From Nonomuraea roseoviolacea subsp. carminata (lineage in GTDB: Bacteria > Actinomycetota > Actinomycetes > Streptosporangiales > Streptosporangiaceae): a stretch of 64,000 bases of DNA. This document shows positions 6,631 through 14,731 of the stretch, one piece after another. Every line of letters starts with the position of its first letter. Position 1 is the first letter of the stretch. Under the pieces are notes generated by a model. The model had not been told where the DNA came from. It ran no database searches and saw nothing but the letters and a program-made list of their open reading frames with translations. The translations under genes were made by a program, and so were the position numbers. The stretch spans positions 9,686,860 to 9,750,859 of the forward strand of contig NZ_JAMZEC010000001.1 of NCBI RefSeq assembly GCF_024172185.1, read 5' to 3'.

Positions 6631-7188
6631 ATGAGCGTCATCGTCATCGAGTTCGTCACGCTGGACGGGATCGTGACCGATCCGGACGGCTCCGGGGGGA
6701 CGCCGGCGGGCGGCTGGGCGTTCCGGCACGGCCCCGACACGGCCGCCGGGGACAAGTTCCGGCTCGGCGGCACGCTGGACGAGGGCGTCCTGCTGCTGGG
6801 ACGCAGGACCTGGGAGCTGTTCTCGAAGCTGTGGCCGGGACGCGACGACCCGTTCGCGACGCGGATGAACGCGGCGCCGAAGCTGGTCGCCTCCCGGACG
6901 CTGACCGACGCCTCGGCCTGGGCCAACTCGGCGGTCGTCGACGGCGACCCGGTCGCCGCCGTCCGACGTGAGCACCGCGATGTGATCGTCACCGGGAGCC
7001 TGAGCGTCGTGCGCGCGCTGATGGCGGAGGACCTGGTGGACGAATACCGGCTGCTGACGTTCCCCACGATCCTCGGCACCGGTGAGCGGCTCTTCCCCGC
7101 CGGCGGGCCGCCCACGTACCTGGAGTGCCTGTCGGCCGAGCGGATCGGCGCCGCCGTCCTCACCCGGTACGGGCGGCCGGCCCGCTGA
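6631..7188 (+). CDS. Dihydrofolate-reductase-fold (RibD C-terminal type) protein
   Basis: 185 residues with the DHFR/RibD_C fold: VIEFVTLDGIVTDPDG at the start, LLLGRRTWELFSKLWPG, ASRTLTDAS, VTGSLSVVRALMAEDLVDEY and the end motif FPTILGTGERLF. Proteins of this family reduce pterin- or pyrimidine-like substrates with NADPH in RibD, but stand-alone actinobacterial members have unknown substrates. GAAAGGAC precedes the ATG at 6631. It lies 55 bases after the sigma factor gene and is often found with that sigma group, so it may be a target or partner. Confidence 0.87.
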   Translation: MSVIVIEFVTLDGIVTDPDGSGGTPAGGWAFRHGPDTAAGDKFRLGGTLDEGVLLLGRRTWELFSKLWPGRDDPFATRMNAAPKLVASRTLTDASAWANSAVVDGDPVAAVRREHRDVIVTGSLSVVRALMAEDLVDEYRLLTFPTILGTGERLFPAGGPPTYLECLSAERIGAAVLTRYGRPAR

Positions 7189-7194
7189 CGCCGC

Positions 7195-7800
7195 CTATGC
7201 GCCGCGCGGGTCGAGCAGGGCGGCCGCGAGCTCCCGAGCCTCGCGCAGCCAGCCGGCCCGCTGCGGTTCGTCGGAGTTCGTCACCGTACGGAACACGACG
7301 CGGCGCAGGTCCGTGACCCCGACGTAGGGCAGCACGCAGGCGCTCCAGATCCGCTGCAACGGGTCGCCGAACTCCTCCCGCTCGCGGTCGGCCGGAGTGT
7401 CGGAGGTGTTGAGCACCAGCGCGCGCCCGGCCTTCAGCAGCCCGGCGGGCTCGCCCTCGGCGGTGCCGAGCTTGTAGGCCACGCCGGGGACGAGCACGCG
7501 CTGCACCCATCCGGCCAGGATCGCGGGCGGCATGCCCCACCAGTTGGGATGCACGAACACCAGGGCGTCCAGCTCGGCGACCTCGGACCGGTGCGCCTGG
7601 ACGAGGTCGTCGGCGGACGGCGCGACCTCGTCCACCGTCTCGGTCTCGGCGGCGGACAGGGCCGGGTCGAAGCCCTCGGCGTACAGGTCGTGCGCGCGGA
7701 CGTCGACGTCCCGCCCCCGCAGCTCGTCCACGACCGCGTCGAACAGGGCCCTGTTGAAACTGTCCGGCCCCGGGTGGGCGAGGTAGACGCCGATGCGCAT
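7195..7800 (-). CDS. NAD(P)H-dependent quinone oxidoreductase, flavodoxin-like fold
   Basis: 201 residues of the MdaB/KefF/NQO1 type: start MRIGVYLAHPGPDSFNRAL (FMN phosphate loop), DLYAEGFDPALSAAE, and the VFVHPNWWGMPPAILAGWVQ segment that binds flavin and forms the dimer face; VLNTSDTPADRE follows. Such enzymes carry out two-electron reduction of quinones. Chosen start is ATG 7800, which gives the canonical N-terminus; an in-frame ATG at 7845 only adds unlike sequence. It runs tail to tail with the DHFR-fold gene, six bases apart. Confidence 0.88.
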   Translation of the reverse strand: MRIGVYLAHPGPDSFNRALFDAVVDELRGRDVDVRAHDLYAEGFDPALSAAETETVDEVAPSADDLVQAHRSEVAELDALVFVHPNWWGMPPAILAGWVQRVLVPGVAYKLGTAEGEPAGLLKAGRALVLNTSDTPADREREEFGDPLQRIWSACVLPYVGVTDLRRVVFRTVTNSDEPQRAGWLREARELAAALLDPRGA

Positions 7801-7949
7801 GGAGGTGTCCGTTCCGTTGTGGTTTCTGGCGAAGGAAAGTGTCACACGGTTCGCGCCTTCGGCGGAGTGGCCTGATGGCCGAGGCGTACCGAGGCATGAT
7901 CATTCCAATGGCCGAGGCGTGGCGGCGCCGTCGCCGTGACGCTGTCTCC

Positions 7950-9503
7950 ATGAACAAGACACCGTTGCTGATCGTGACAGGCGTGGCCGTGTTCGGGACG
8001 CTCGCGTCGCCGCCGCCGCCGGCGGCGGCGACCCTGGAACCCCGCCGAACGGGGGCGCTCGCCCGCTTCGAGCAGCAGGAGATCGTCTGGCACGGCTGCC
8101 GGAAGGGCCCGGACGACGCGGCCGGCAGGCGACTGGACGCCGCCAGGGCGCGATGCGCCGAGATCACGGTCCCGCTCGACTACGCGCGCCCGGACGGACG
8201 GACCATCAAGGTCGCGATGTCCCGGCTGGAGGCCACCGCACCCGGGCGGCGTCGAGGGGTGCTCCTCATCAACCCGGGCGGCCCCGGCGTGCCGGGCCTC
8301 TCCCAAGTGCTGATCGGCTCCGCCATGCCCGAGGTCGCGGCCCGCTACGACCTGATCGGGATGGACCCCCGGTTCGTCGGGCGCAGCGGCGGCGCGTCCG
8401 TGGGCTGCCGCTGGGACACGGGCACCTTCGTGCGATCCGCGGGCCCGAGCAGGGCCACCTTCGACGAGGGGGTCACGGCGATGAGGAGGCTGGCGGCGGG
8501 ATGCGCGGGCAGCGATCACGGCATGCTGCCGCACGCCTCCACGCGCAACACCGCCCGCGACATGGACCTGATCCGCGCGGCGTTGGGAGCGCCGAAACTG
8601 TCCTATCTCGGCGTCTCGTACGGCACCTACCTGGGCGCGGTGTACCTGCGGATGTTCCCCGGCCGGGCCGACCGGTTCGTGCTGGACAGCGCGGTGGATC
8701 CCGACGCGTACGGCCCCGGGCTGCTGCGCCCCGCCGGGCCGGCCATGGAGGCGGCGCTGCGCGCCTGGGCGGCCTGGGCCGCCACCCGCCACGACCGCCT
8801 GCGCCTGGGCGCCACGGCCGGGCGCGTGCTGGCCACCGTCGACCGGATCGCCCGGGCCGCCGGCCGCCGTCCTCTGCGCGTCGGCCCCCACCGGGTGGGC
8901 GCCTCCGTGCTGCCGTACGTGCTCGCCGCCCGGCTCGCCGACGACGGCGAGGAGGCGTACGCGAGCCTCGCCGCCGACGTCGCGCTGCTGCGCCAGGCCG
9001 CGCGCGGCGCCCGGGTCACCCCGGCCGCGTCATTGGACCTGCTCCTGACCGACGCCCTCACCGGCGCCGGAGAGGGGTTCGACCGTGCCGGCACTCCTGT
9101 CCTGTGCGCGGACCGGGCCGCCTCCCGCGACCCCGGGACGTACTTCCGCGACATCGAGGCCCATCGAGCCGACGAGCCGCTGTTCGGCCCGATGACCCGC
9201 AACATCAGCCCGTGCGCGTTCTGGCCCACGGCACCCGCCGAGCCGCCCACGGACGTCCGCACCGACGCCCCCGCCCTGATCGTCGGAGCCGCCGGCGACC
9301 CCTGGACCCCCCACACCGGCCAGCGCGCCATGCGACGGGCCCTGAGCGGCTCCCGCATGATCACCCTGCGCGGCGCGTACCGGCACGGCGTCTTCCTCGC
9401 CGCCGGCGCCCCCTGCGTGGACACCGCCGTCACCCGCTACCTGTCCGGCGGCGTTCTCCCCGCCGCCGACACCACCTGCACGAGGAACGGCGCCGGCGGC
9501 TGA
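7950..9503 (+). CDS. Secreted alpha/beta hydrolase, tripeptidyl-aminopeptidase (TAP) family
   Basis: 517 residues. An N-terminal signal peptide (MNKTPLLIVTGVAVFGTLAS) is followed by a proline-rich junction. The oxyanion region is LLINPGGPGVPG, the nucleophile elbow is GVSYGTYLG, the acid Asp is in GAAGDPWTP and the His in YRHGVF near the C-terminus, all in the order of Streptomyces SlpD/TAP-like exported aminopeptidases (MEROPS S33). Cysteine pairs typical of the secreted family are present. ATG 7950 gives the signal peptide directly; the frame is open further upstream. Expected to remove peptides from the N-termini of extracellular proteins. Confidence 0.87.
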   Translation: MNKTPLLIVTGVAVFGTLASPPPPAAATLEPRRTGALARFEQQEIVWHGCRKGPDDAAGRRLDAARARCAEITVPLDYARPDGRTIKVAMSRLEATAPGRRRGVLLINPGGPGVPGLSQVLIGSAMPEVAARYDLIGMDPRFVGRSGGASVGCRWDTGTFVRSAGPSRATFDEGVTAMRRLAAGCAGSDHGMLPHASTRNTARDMDLIRAALGAPKLSYLGVSYGTYLGAVYLRMFPGRADRFVLDSAVDPDAYGPGLLRPAGPAMEAALRAWAAWAATRHDRLRLGATAGRVLATVDRIARAAGRRPLRVGPHRVGASVLPYVLAARLADDGEEAYASLAADVALLRQAARGARVTPAASLDLLLTDALTGAGEGFDRAGTPVLCADRAASRDPGTYFRDIEAHRADEPLFGPMTRNISPCAFWPTAPAEPPTDVRTDAPALIVGAAGDPWTPHTGQRAMRRALSGSRMITLRGAYRHGVFLAAGAPCVDTAVTRYLSGGVLPAADTTCTRNGAGG

Positions 9504-9553
9504 CCGAGGGGGCGGCGATCTCACCGGGACGCCGGGCTGGGAGGATGAGTGCC

Positions 9554-10117
9554 GTGTCCGCCCTGGAACGGGTCTCGCGCCTGGCCCGCGCCGCCGTCTT
9601 CGCGGCGGTGTGCGTAGTCGTGTCCGCGGGCGGCCATGTCCTCGCCGGCGGCGCCCCGGTGGCGGCGCCGGCGTTGTTCCTGGGTGTGGTGGCGGCGTTC
9701 GTCCTGGCCTTCGCGCTGAGCGGCCGGGAGCGCGGGCCCGAGGTGGTCGTCGGGGTGACGGCGACCGCCCAGATCCTGCTGCACGAGCTGTTCGCCAGGA
9801 GCGCCCCCGTCGCCGTGGCGCACGCCGGTCACCCGCACGGGGAGGGTCCCGGGGCCGGCATGACCGTGGCGCACCTCGTGGTCGGGGTGGTCAGCGGATG
9901 GTGGCTGTACCGCGGGGAGAGCGCGTTCTGGCTGATGGTGCGGCTGTGGGGCATGGCTCCGCTGCCGAAGCTGCGGCGGCTGCTCGTCGGGGCCATCGAG
10001 CCGTTGACGACGCCCGTCCGCGTCGTGCTCGTCGCCGGGGCGACGACGTACCGCCGCCCCGAGCTCGTCCGGGTGGTCCGGCGGCGCGGGCCGCCCGCGC
10101 CGCCGGTCGTTCACTGA
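9554..10117 (+). CDS. Integral membrane protein with His/Met-containing loop, possibly copper related
   Basis: About 187 residues with four or so hydrophobic segments (AAVFAAVCVVVSAGGHVLAG, PALFLGVVAAFVLAFAL, VVVGVTATAQILLHELF, VAHLVVGVVSGWWLYR) and a loop HAGHPHGEGPGAGM rich in His and Met. The build resembles actinobacterial membrane proteins encoded with YcnI/CopC copper genes, and a copper ATPase gene follows 139 bases later; function is inferred only. GTG 9554 is preferred because GGGAGGA ends 8 bases before it; ATG 9545 is the alternative. The basic C-terminal tail is probably cytoplasmic. Confidence 0.65.
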   Translation: MSALERVSRLARAAVFAAVCVVVSAGGHVLAGGAPVAAPALFLGVVAAFVLAFALSGRERGPEVVVGVTATAQILLHELFARSAPVAVAHAGHPHGEGPGAGMTVAHLVVGVVSGWWLYRGESAFWLMVRLWGMAPLPKLRRLLVGAIEPLTTPVRVVLVAGATTYRRPELVRVVRRRGPPAPPVVH

Positions 10118-10255
10118 CAGCCGCCCCGCCACGTCGCGGGGCGGATCTCCGGCATCGGCGGGCGAGCGCACGGCTCGCGTCGCGCCCGCGCGGCACGCGC
10201 GCTGACGCGTCCGCGAGCGCCGCGTCCGGCGCGACAGCAGACCAGAAGGACACCC

Positions 10256-12649
10256 ATGACATCCACTGCGACACATCAGACAGAACAGACAGATCAGGCG
10301 CCCCTCCAGCTCGTCGTCGGCGGGATGACCTGCGCGGCGTGCGCCGCTCGGGTGGAGCGCAAGCTCAACCGCATGGACGGCGTGAGCGCCAGCGTCAACT
10401 ACGCGACCGAGAAGGCGACCATCCACCGGGCCGACGGGGTCACGGTCGAGGAACTGATCCGGGAGGTCGAGCGCACCGGCTACAGCGCCGAGCCGTACAC
10501 GCCGCACGCCTTCCCCGATGCCGGCGACGCCGACAACCGGCGGGTGCGGATGCTCGGACGGCGCATGGTGGTGGCGATCGCGCTGGCCGTGGTGCTGGCG
10601 GACCTGTCCATGGGGCTGGCGTTCGTGCCGGCCTGGCGCTTCGCCGGATGGCAGTGGGTGCTGATCGGCCTGACCCTGCCCATGGTGACCTGGTGCGCGT
10701 GGCCGTTCCACCGCAACGCCTTCAGGGCCGCGCGGCACCGCACCACCTCCATGGACACGCTGATCTCGACCGGGGTCATCACCTCCACCTGCTGGTCGTT
10801 GTACGTCATCGTGTTCCCCGTCGACGCCGCCCCCGCCGGGACGGGCGTCTGGGAGTTGCTGTCCGCGCCGGACAGCGCGCTCTACCTCGACGTCGCCGGT
10901 GGCGTGACCATGTTCGCGCTGGCCGGGCGGTTCCTGGAGGCCCGGGCGCGGCGATCGTCCGGCGCCGTGCTGCGCCGGCTGGCCGAGCTCGGCGCCAAGG
11001 ACGTCAGCGTCCTGCGCGCCGACGGCAACGAGTACCGCATCGACGTCGCCGACCTGCGAACCGGCGACCGGTTCGTGGTCCGGCCCGGGGAGAGCATCGC
11101 CGCCGACGGCCAGGTCGAGTCCGGGCAGAGCACGATCGACACCAGCGCCATGACCGGCGAGCCGGTGCCCATGGAGGTCGCCGAGGGCAACCCGGTGACC
11201 GGCGCGACCGTCAACCTCAGCGGGCGGCTCGTCGTCCGGGCCACCCGGGTGGGCGCCGACACCCAGCTCGCCGCCCTGATCCGCCTGGTCGAACACGCCC
11301 AGGCCGACAAGGCGGCCGTGCAGCGGCTGGCGGACCGGATCTGCGGCTGGTTCGTGCCCGCGGTGTTCGCGCTGTCGGCGCTGACCCTGGTGGCGTGGCT
11401 GGTCACCGGCGGGGCGGCGCACCAGGCGGTCACCGCCGCGCTGGCCGTCCTCATCATCGCCTGCCCGTGCGCGCTGGGCCTGGCCATCCCCACCGCCCTC
11501 CAGGTCGCCTCGGGCACCGGCGCCAAGCTCGGCGTCTTCATCAAGAGCCACCAGGCCATGGAGTCCGCCCGCGGCGTCGACACCGTCGTCCTGGACAAGA
11601 CGGGCACCCTGACCGAGGGCCGCATGAGCGTGGTCGACCTGGTCACCGCGGATGGCGCGCGACGCGACGGCCATCCGCGCGCCGGCGGGTCGCCGGCCGA
11701 CGTGCTGCGCCTCGCCGGGGCCGTCGAGGACGCCTCCGAGCACGCGATCGCGGCGGCCGTCGCCGCCCACGCCCGCGCCGAGCTCGGCGACCTGCCCCCG
11801 GTGGCCGCCTTCACCGCCCTGTCGGGGCTGGGCGCGCGCGGCACGGTCGAGGACCGGCGGGTCGTGATCGGGTCCGTCCGGCTGCTGGCGCAGGAGGGCA
11901 TCGCCGTACCCGGGGCGCTGGACGAGGCGCGGGCCGGGTGGGAGAGCGAGGGCCGCACCGTCGTCCTGGTCGCGGCCGACGGCATCGCGCTGGGGGCGCT
12001 CGCGCTCGCCGACGCCGTCAGGCCCTCGGCCGCCGGGGCGATCGAGCGGCTGCACGGCATGGGGCTGCGGACGCTGCTGCTCACCGGCGACAACGCCGCC
12101 ACCGCGCGGGCCGTCGCCGCCCAGGTCGGCATCGCCGAGGTCGTCGCGGAGGTGCTGCCCGCCGACAAGGAGGCCACCATCGCCCGCCTCCAGGGCGAGG
12201 GCCACCGCGTGGCTATGGTCGGCGACGGCATCAACGACGCCCCGGCGCTGGCCCGCGCCGACCTCGGCCTGGCCGTGGTCGACGGCACCGACGTCGCGCT
12301 GGCCGCCGCGGACCTCATCCTGATCCGCGACGACCTGGACGTGGTCCCCACCGCGCTCACCCTGGCCCGCGCCACCCTGTCCACCATCCGGGGCAACCTC
12401 GTCTGGGCGTTCGGCTACAACGTAGCCGCGCTGCCGCTGGCGGCCACCGGCCTGCTCAACCCGCTCATCGCGGGCGCCGCCATGGCCCTGTCCTCGGTGT
12501 TCGTGGTCTCCAACAGCCTGCGGCTGCGCCGCTTCGCCCCGTCCGCCGCGACCGGTGACTTCCTCACCGACCACCTGGCCGATGCGGACGACGCGGACGA
12601 CGCGGCGGTACGAGAGGCCGAGGCGGGGGCGCGGGGCGGGGCCCGCTAG
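10256..12649 (+). CDS. copA: Copper-translocating P1B-type ATPase
   Basis: 797 residues. One N-terminal metal-binding domain with GGMTCAACAARVE (Cys26/Cys29), then six to eight membrane helices including the metal-transporting IIACPCALGLAIP motif, the actuator TGEP loop (SAMTGEPVPM), the phosphorylation site DKTGTLTEG, the ATP-binding HP/nucleotide region with TGDNAATARAVA, and the hinge MVGDGINDAPALARADLG. The C-terminus FGYNVAALPLAATG and NSLRLRR is as in CopA exporters. It pumps Cu(I) out of the cytosol; the CopZ-like chaperone at 1353 is a likely donor. AGAAGGACACCC precedes ATG 10256. A strong terminator follows. Confidence 0.95.
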   Translation: MTSTATHQTEQTDQAPLQLVVGGMTCAACAARVERKLNRMDGVSASVNYATEKATIHRADGVTVEELIREVERTGYSAEPYTPHAFPDAGDADNRRVRMLGRRMVVAIALAVVLADLSMGLAFVPAWRFAGWQWVLIGLTLPMVTWCAWPFHRNAFRAARHRTTSMDTLISTGVITSTCWSLYVIVFPVDAAPAGTGVWELLSAPDSALYLDVAGGVTMFALAGRFLEARARRSSGAVLRRLAELGAKDVSVLRADGNEYRIDVADLRTGDRFVVRPGESIAADGQVESGQSTIDTSAMTGEPVPMEVAEGNPVTGATVNLSGRLVVRATRVGADTQLAALIRLVEHAQADKAAVQRLADRICGWFVPAVFALSALTLVAWLVTGGAAHQAVTAALAVLIIACPCALGLAIPTALQVASGTGAKLGVFIKSHQAMESARGVDTVVLDKTGTLTEGRMSVVDLVTADGARRDGHPRAGGSPADVLRLAGAVEDASEHAIAAAVAAHARAELGDLPPVAAFTALSGLGARGTVEDRRVVIGSVRLLAQEGIAVPGALDEARAGWESEGRTVVLVAADGIALGALALADAVRPSAAGAIERLHGMGLRTLLLTGDNAATARAVAAQVGIAEVVAEVLPADKEATIARLQGEGHRVAMVGDGINDAPALARADLGLAVVDGTDVALAAADLILIRDDLDVVPTALTLARATLSTIRGNLVWAFGYNVAALPLAATGLLNPLIAGAAMALSSVFVVSNSLRLRRFAPSAATGDFLTDHLADADDADDAAVREAEAGARGGAR

Positions 12650-12668
12650 CGGACGGCGTACGCAAGGC

Positions 12669-12703
12669 GGGGCCGGGCGGCCACAGCCTGGCCGCCCGGC
12701 CCC
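12669..12703 (+). terminator. Terminator-like hairpin after the copper ATPase gene
   Basis: Arms 12669-12682 and 12690-12703 are perfect 14-base inverted repeats (left arm GGGGCCGGGCGGCC) around a seven-base loop, starting 20 bases after the ATPase stop. No U-run follows, which is common for actinomycete terminators. Confidence 0.75.
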
Positions 12704-12864
12704 GTCATGGTGCGGCCTGCTGCCTCCCCCCGAATGCAGCAGCCGCCGGCCATCCGCTCCGTCCCCCCAAACTGGAGCTCTGGCCTGCCGAAACGCTATC
12801 CGGCGTGAGGTAATCCCCTCCTCATGAACTGGTTGAATTTACACCTATTCCCCCATCTTGGCGG

Positions 12865-14427
12865 CTACGCCCAGGGCCGGTCGACGAGCCAGCTCACGTC
12901 GTCGGCCCACGCGGAGGCGCTGTCGAAGTCGTGCGAGCCGCCTTCGCTGGCGATGTACACGGTGTTGTTGTAGTGACGGACGAACCGGTCCGGGAAGTTG
13001 GCGGAGGCCAGCGAGACGCCCTGGCCGCTCTTGCCGGTCTGCGGGCAGAAGGTGGCGTCCGCGGCGAACAGCGCGCTGCCGTCGTTGTGCTGGCGGTAGA
13101 GCTGGTAGTTCTGGTGGCGCAGGTAGTCGCCGGGGTAGTTCTTCGACTCGAACGACACGCAGGAGGCGGCGGCCAGGCCGGTGCGCACGATCCAGGTGGC
13201 GTCGTTCTTGTCGACGGACGAGCTGGACGAGGTGATCACCGAGGTGACGGCCCGGTCGTTCTGGTGCCGGATGAAGCGGTCGGTGCAGCAGGACGTCGTG
13301 GCGCGCAGCGAGATCGACGAGCCGGGGGTGAGCGTTCCGCCCGGGCCGCCGCCCGGCGTCGTCGTGTAGCCGGCGGCGACGATGCCGGCCTGCACGGCGT
13401 TCTCGGTGGCGTCCGAGGGATAGCCGGAGGTCATCACGCCCTCGTAGAAGGTGCCGGCCGAACCGTGGCTGTTGTCGCCGCCGATCCCGAGGATGATCGC
13501 GCCCTCCTTCTTCATCGGGTTGTAGCCCGGGGCGTTGGGTCGCGGCCCGTTGTAGAAGGTGGACAGGCCGCCCGACTGCGCGTTGCCCGCTCGGATCGCC
13601 CAGTGGTTCGGCTCGCCCTTGACGATGGCGGTCAGGTACCGGTGGCTCACCGTCGGGTCGTTGGCGTTGTAGCCGGGGTTGACTCCGGAGAACAGGCCGT
13701 TCTCCAGGTCGGCCATGACCCAGGGGCCGTTGCCGGTGCCGTAACCCCAGACCTTGATGTTGCCGAAGTAGATGGCCTCCATCGTGCCGTTGCCGTTGTC
13801 GCGGCCGTTGGTCTCGGCGTTGCCGTAGTCGAAGCAGCAGCCGCCGTTGTAGTGCGTGCCGTCGAAGACCGCGTACATCCCCTCCGGCTGGTCCCCCTTC
13901 GCGACGCCGTTGGTGGCGTTGTTGCGGTAGCCGGTGCCCGGGGCCACGTAGACGCCGTAGGCCTTGTGACCGTTGATCATGGTGGGCGCGGCGGTCGCGT
14001 TCGCGAGGTTGTCGTATCCGCCCGGGGCCGGCCCGGGGAACCCGCCGGGAGGCGCCTGGCGGAGGTGGTTGCCCCGCCCGGACTGGTCGTAGATGACGGT
14101 GATCAGGCACGTCGTCCCGGCGCAGAACGAGTCCTGCGCGGCGGCGTCGGCGTATCCGCCCGCGCTCAGGAGGCCGATGTCCCGGGTGGCGTTGTCCGAG
14201 GAGCGGCGCACCTGGTACAGCGCGCCGTTGTAGGAGCCGTACAGGGCGCGGGTCGTGCTGTGCGCCGCCACACACGGCGTGCCGCCCGCCGCGTAGACGT
14301 CGCACGACAGCGACGCGGCGGCCTGCGACGGCGTGGAGACGCCGGCCAGCAGACCGGCGGCGAGCGCGACGGCCGCGCCCGCGGAAAGCAACGTCTTCCT
14401 GAGGTGCCGGGATCCCGACCTGACCAT
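12865..14427 (-). CDS. abfB: Secreted alpha-L-arabinofuranosidase B (GH54 with CBM42)
   Basis: About 520 residues. A signal peptide (LRKTLLSAGAAVALAAGLLA, cleavage near SQAAA) is followed by a GH54 catalytic domain: CDVYAAGGTPCVAAHSTTRA, LITVIYDQSGRGNHL, CCFDYGNAETN with the nucleophile Glu, and GIGGDNSHGSAG with the acid/base Asp. The C-terminal ~140 residues are a CBM42 arabinose-binding beta-trefoil with repeats DRFIRHQND, GDYLRHQNY and DRFVRHYNN. It removes L-arabinose side chains from arabinoxylan outside the cell. ATG 14427 is preferred over 14430 by distance from GGAGG. A LacI-type palindrome lies just upstream. Confidence 0.94.
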   Translation of the reverse strand: MVRSGSRHLRKTLLSAGAAVALAAGLLAGVSTPSQAAASLSCDVYAAGGTPCVAAHSTTRALYGSYNGALYQVRRSSDNATRDIGLLSAGGYADAAAQDSFCAGTTCLITVIYDQSGRGNHLRQAPPGGFPGPAPGGYDNLANATAAPTMINGHKAYGVYVAPGTGYRNNATNGVAKGDQPEGMYAVFDGTHYNGGCCFDYGNAETNGRDNGNGTMEAIYFGNIKVWGYGTGNGPWVMADLENGLFSGVNPGYNANDPTVSHRYLTAIVKGEPNHWAIRAGNAQSGGLSTFYNGPRPNAPGYNPMKKEGAIILGIGGDNSHGSAGTFYEGVMTSGYPSDATENAVQAGIVAAGYTTTPGGGPGGTLTPGSSISLRATTSCCTDRFIRHQNDRAVTSVITSSSSSVDKNDATWIVRTGLAAASCVSFESKNYPGDYLRHQNYQLYRQHNDGSALFAADATFCPQTGKSGQGVSLASANFPDRFVRHYNNTVYIASEGGSHDFDSASAWADDVSWLVDRPWA

Positions 14428-14444
14428 CATGATGCCTCCGCCTT

Positions 14445-14458
14445 TGTTAGCGCTAACA
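14445..14458. promoter_or_regulatory. LacI-type operator upstream of the arabinofuranosidase gene
   Basis: TGTTAGCGCTAACA is a perfect 14-base palindrome with a central CG, the classical shape of LacI/GalR-family operators, 18 bases before the start codon. No LacI gene adjoins it; the nearest (20531) faces a different palindrome. Confidence 0.7.
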
Positions 14459-14596
14459 TGACGTGCCCCGCACGACCTCCCGCGGTGTGCTGGTGGTTGA
14501 TCGGCTCACTATGAGACGGAACCTCGGGTGCGTCAAGGTCCCGGGACGGTCATGGAAAGGCGCGCGGCTCCCGGGCCGTGGCGCGCCGGTCGCGCC

Positions 14597-14721
14597 GTGA
14601 AAGTTTCACCCGGGGCCCGCCTTCCGAATGTTTCGGACACATCGCCGAAATATTCTTGAAGACGCCGTCGATCCGATTTAGAATTCCCGTCCTACCAGCG
14701 ATTTCTTCGTATGAAAGTTTC
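14597..14721. promoter_or_regulatory. Cluster of GAAA-TTTC palindromes before the xylosidase operon
   Basis: GTGAAAGTTTCAC (14597-14609, perfect around a central G), CCGAATGTTTCGG (14624-14636, five-base arms) and GAAAGTTTC (14713-14721) precede the GH3 gene. GAAA/TTTC inverted repeats are typical sites of LacI-type xylan and xylobiose regulators in actinomycetes; two or three spaced copies suggest cooperative binding. They differ from the operator of the arabinofuranosidase gene, so the two transcripts may respond to different sugars. Confidence 0.55.
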
Positions 14722-14731
14722 GAAGGAGATC

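Noticed and set aside
9521..12574. Open minus-strand frame of about 1017 codons opposite the copper ATPase gene
   Set aside because: It is the antisense of copA and its neighbour, rich in Gly/Arg/Ala with no domain features; high-GC DNA leaves such frames open by codon bias.
12704..12864. Possible gene between the copA terminator and the GH54 stop
   Set aside because: Only short frames without ribosome binding sites; the sequence looks like ordinary intergenic DNA.
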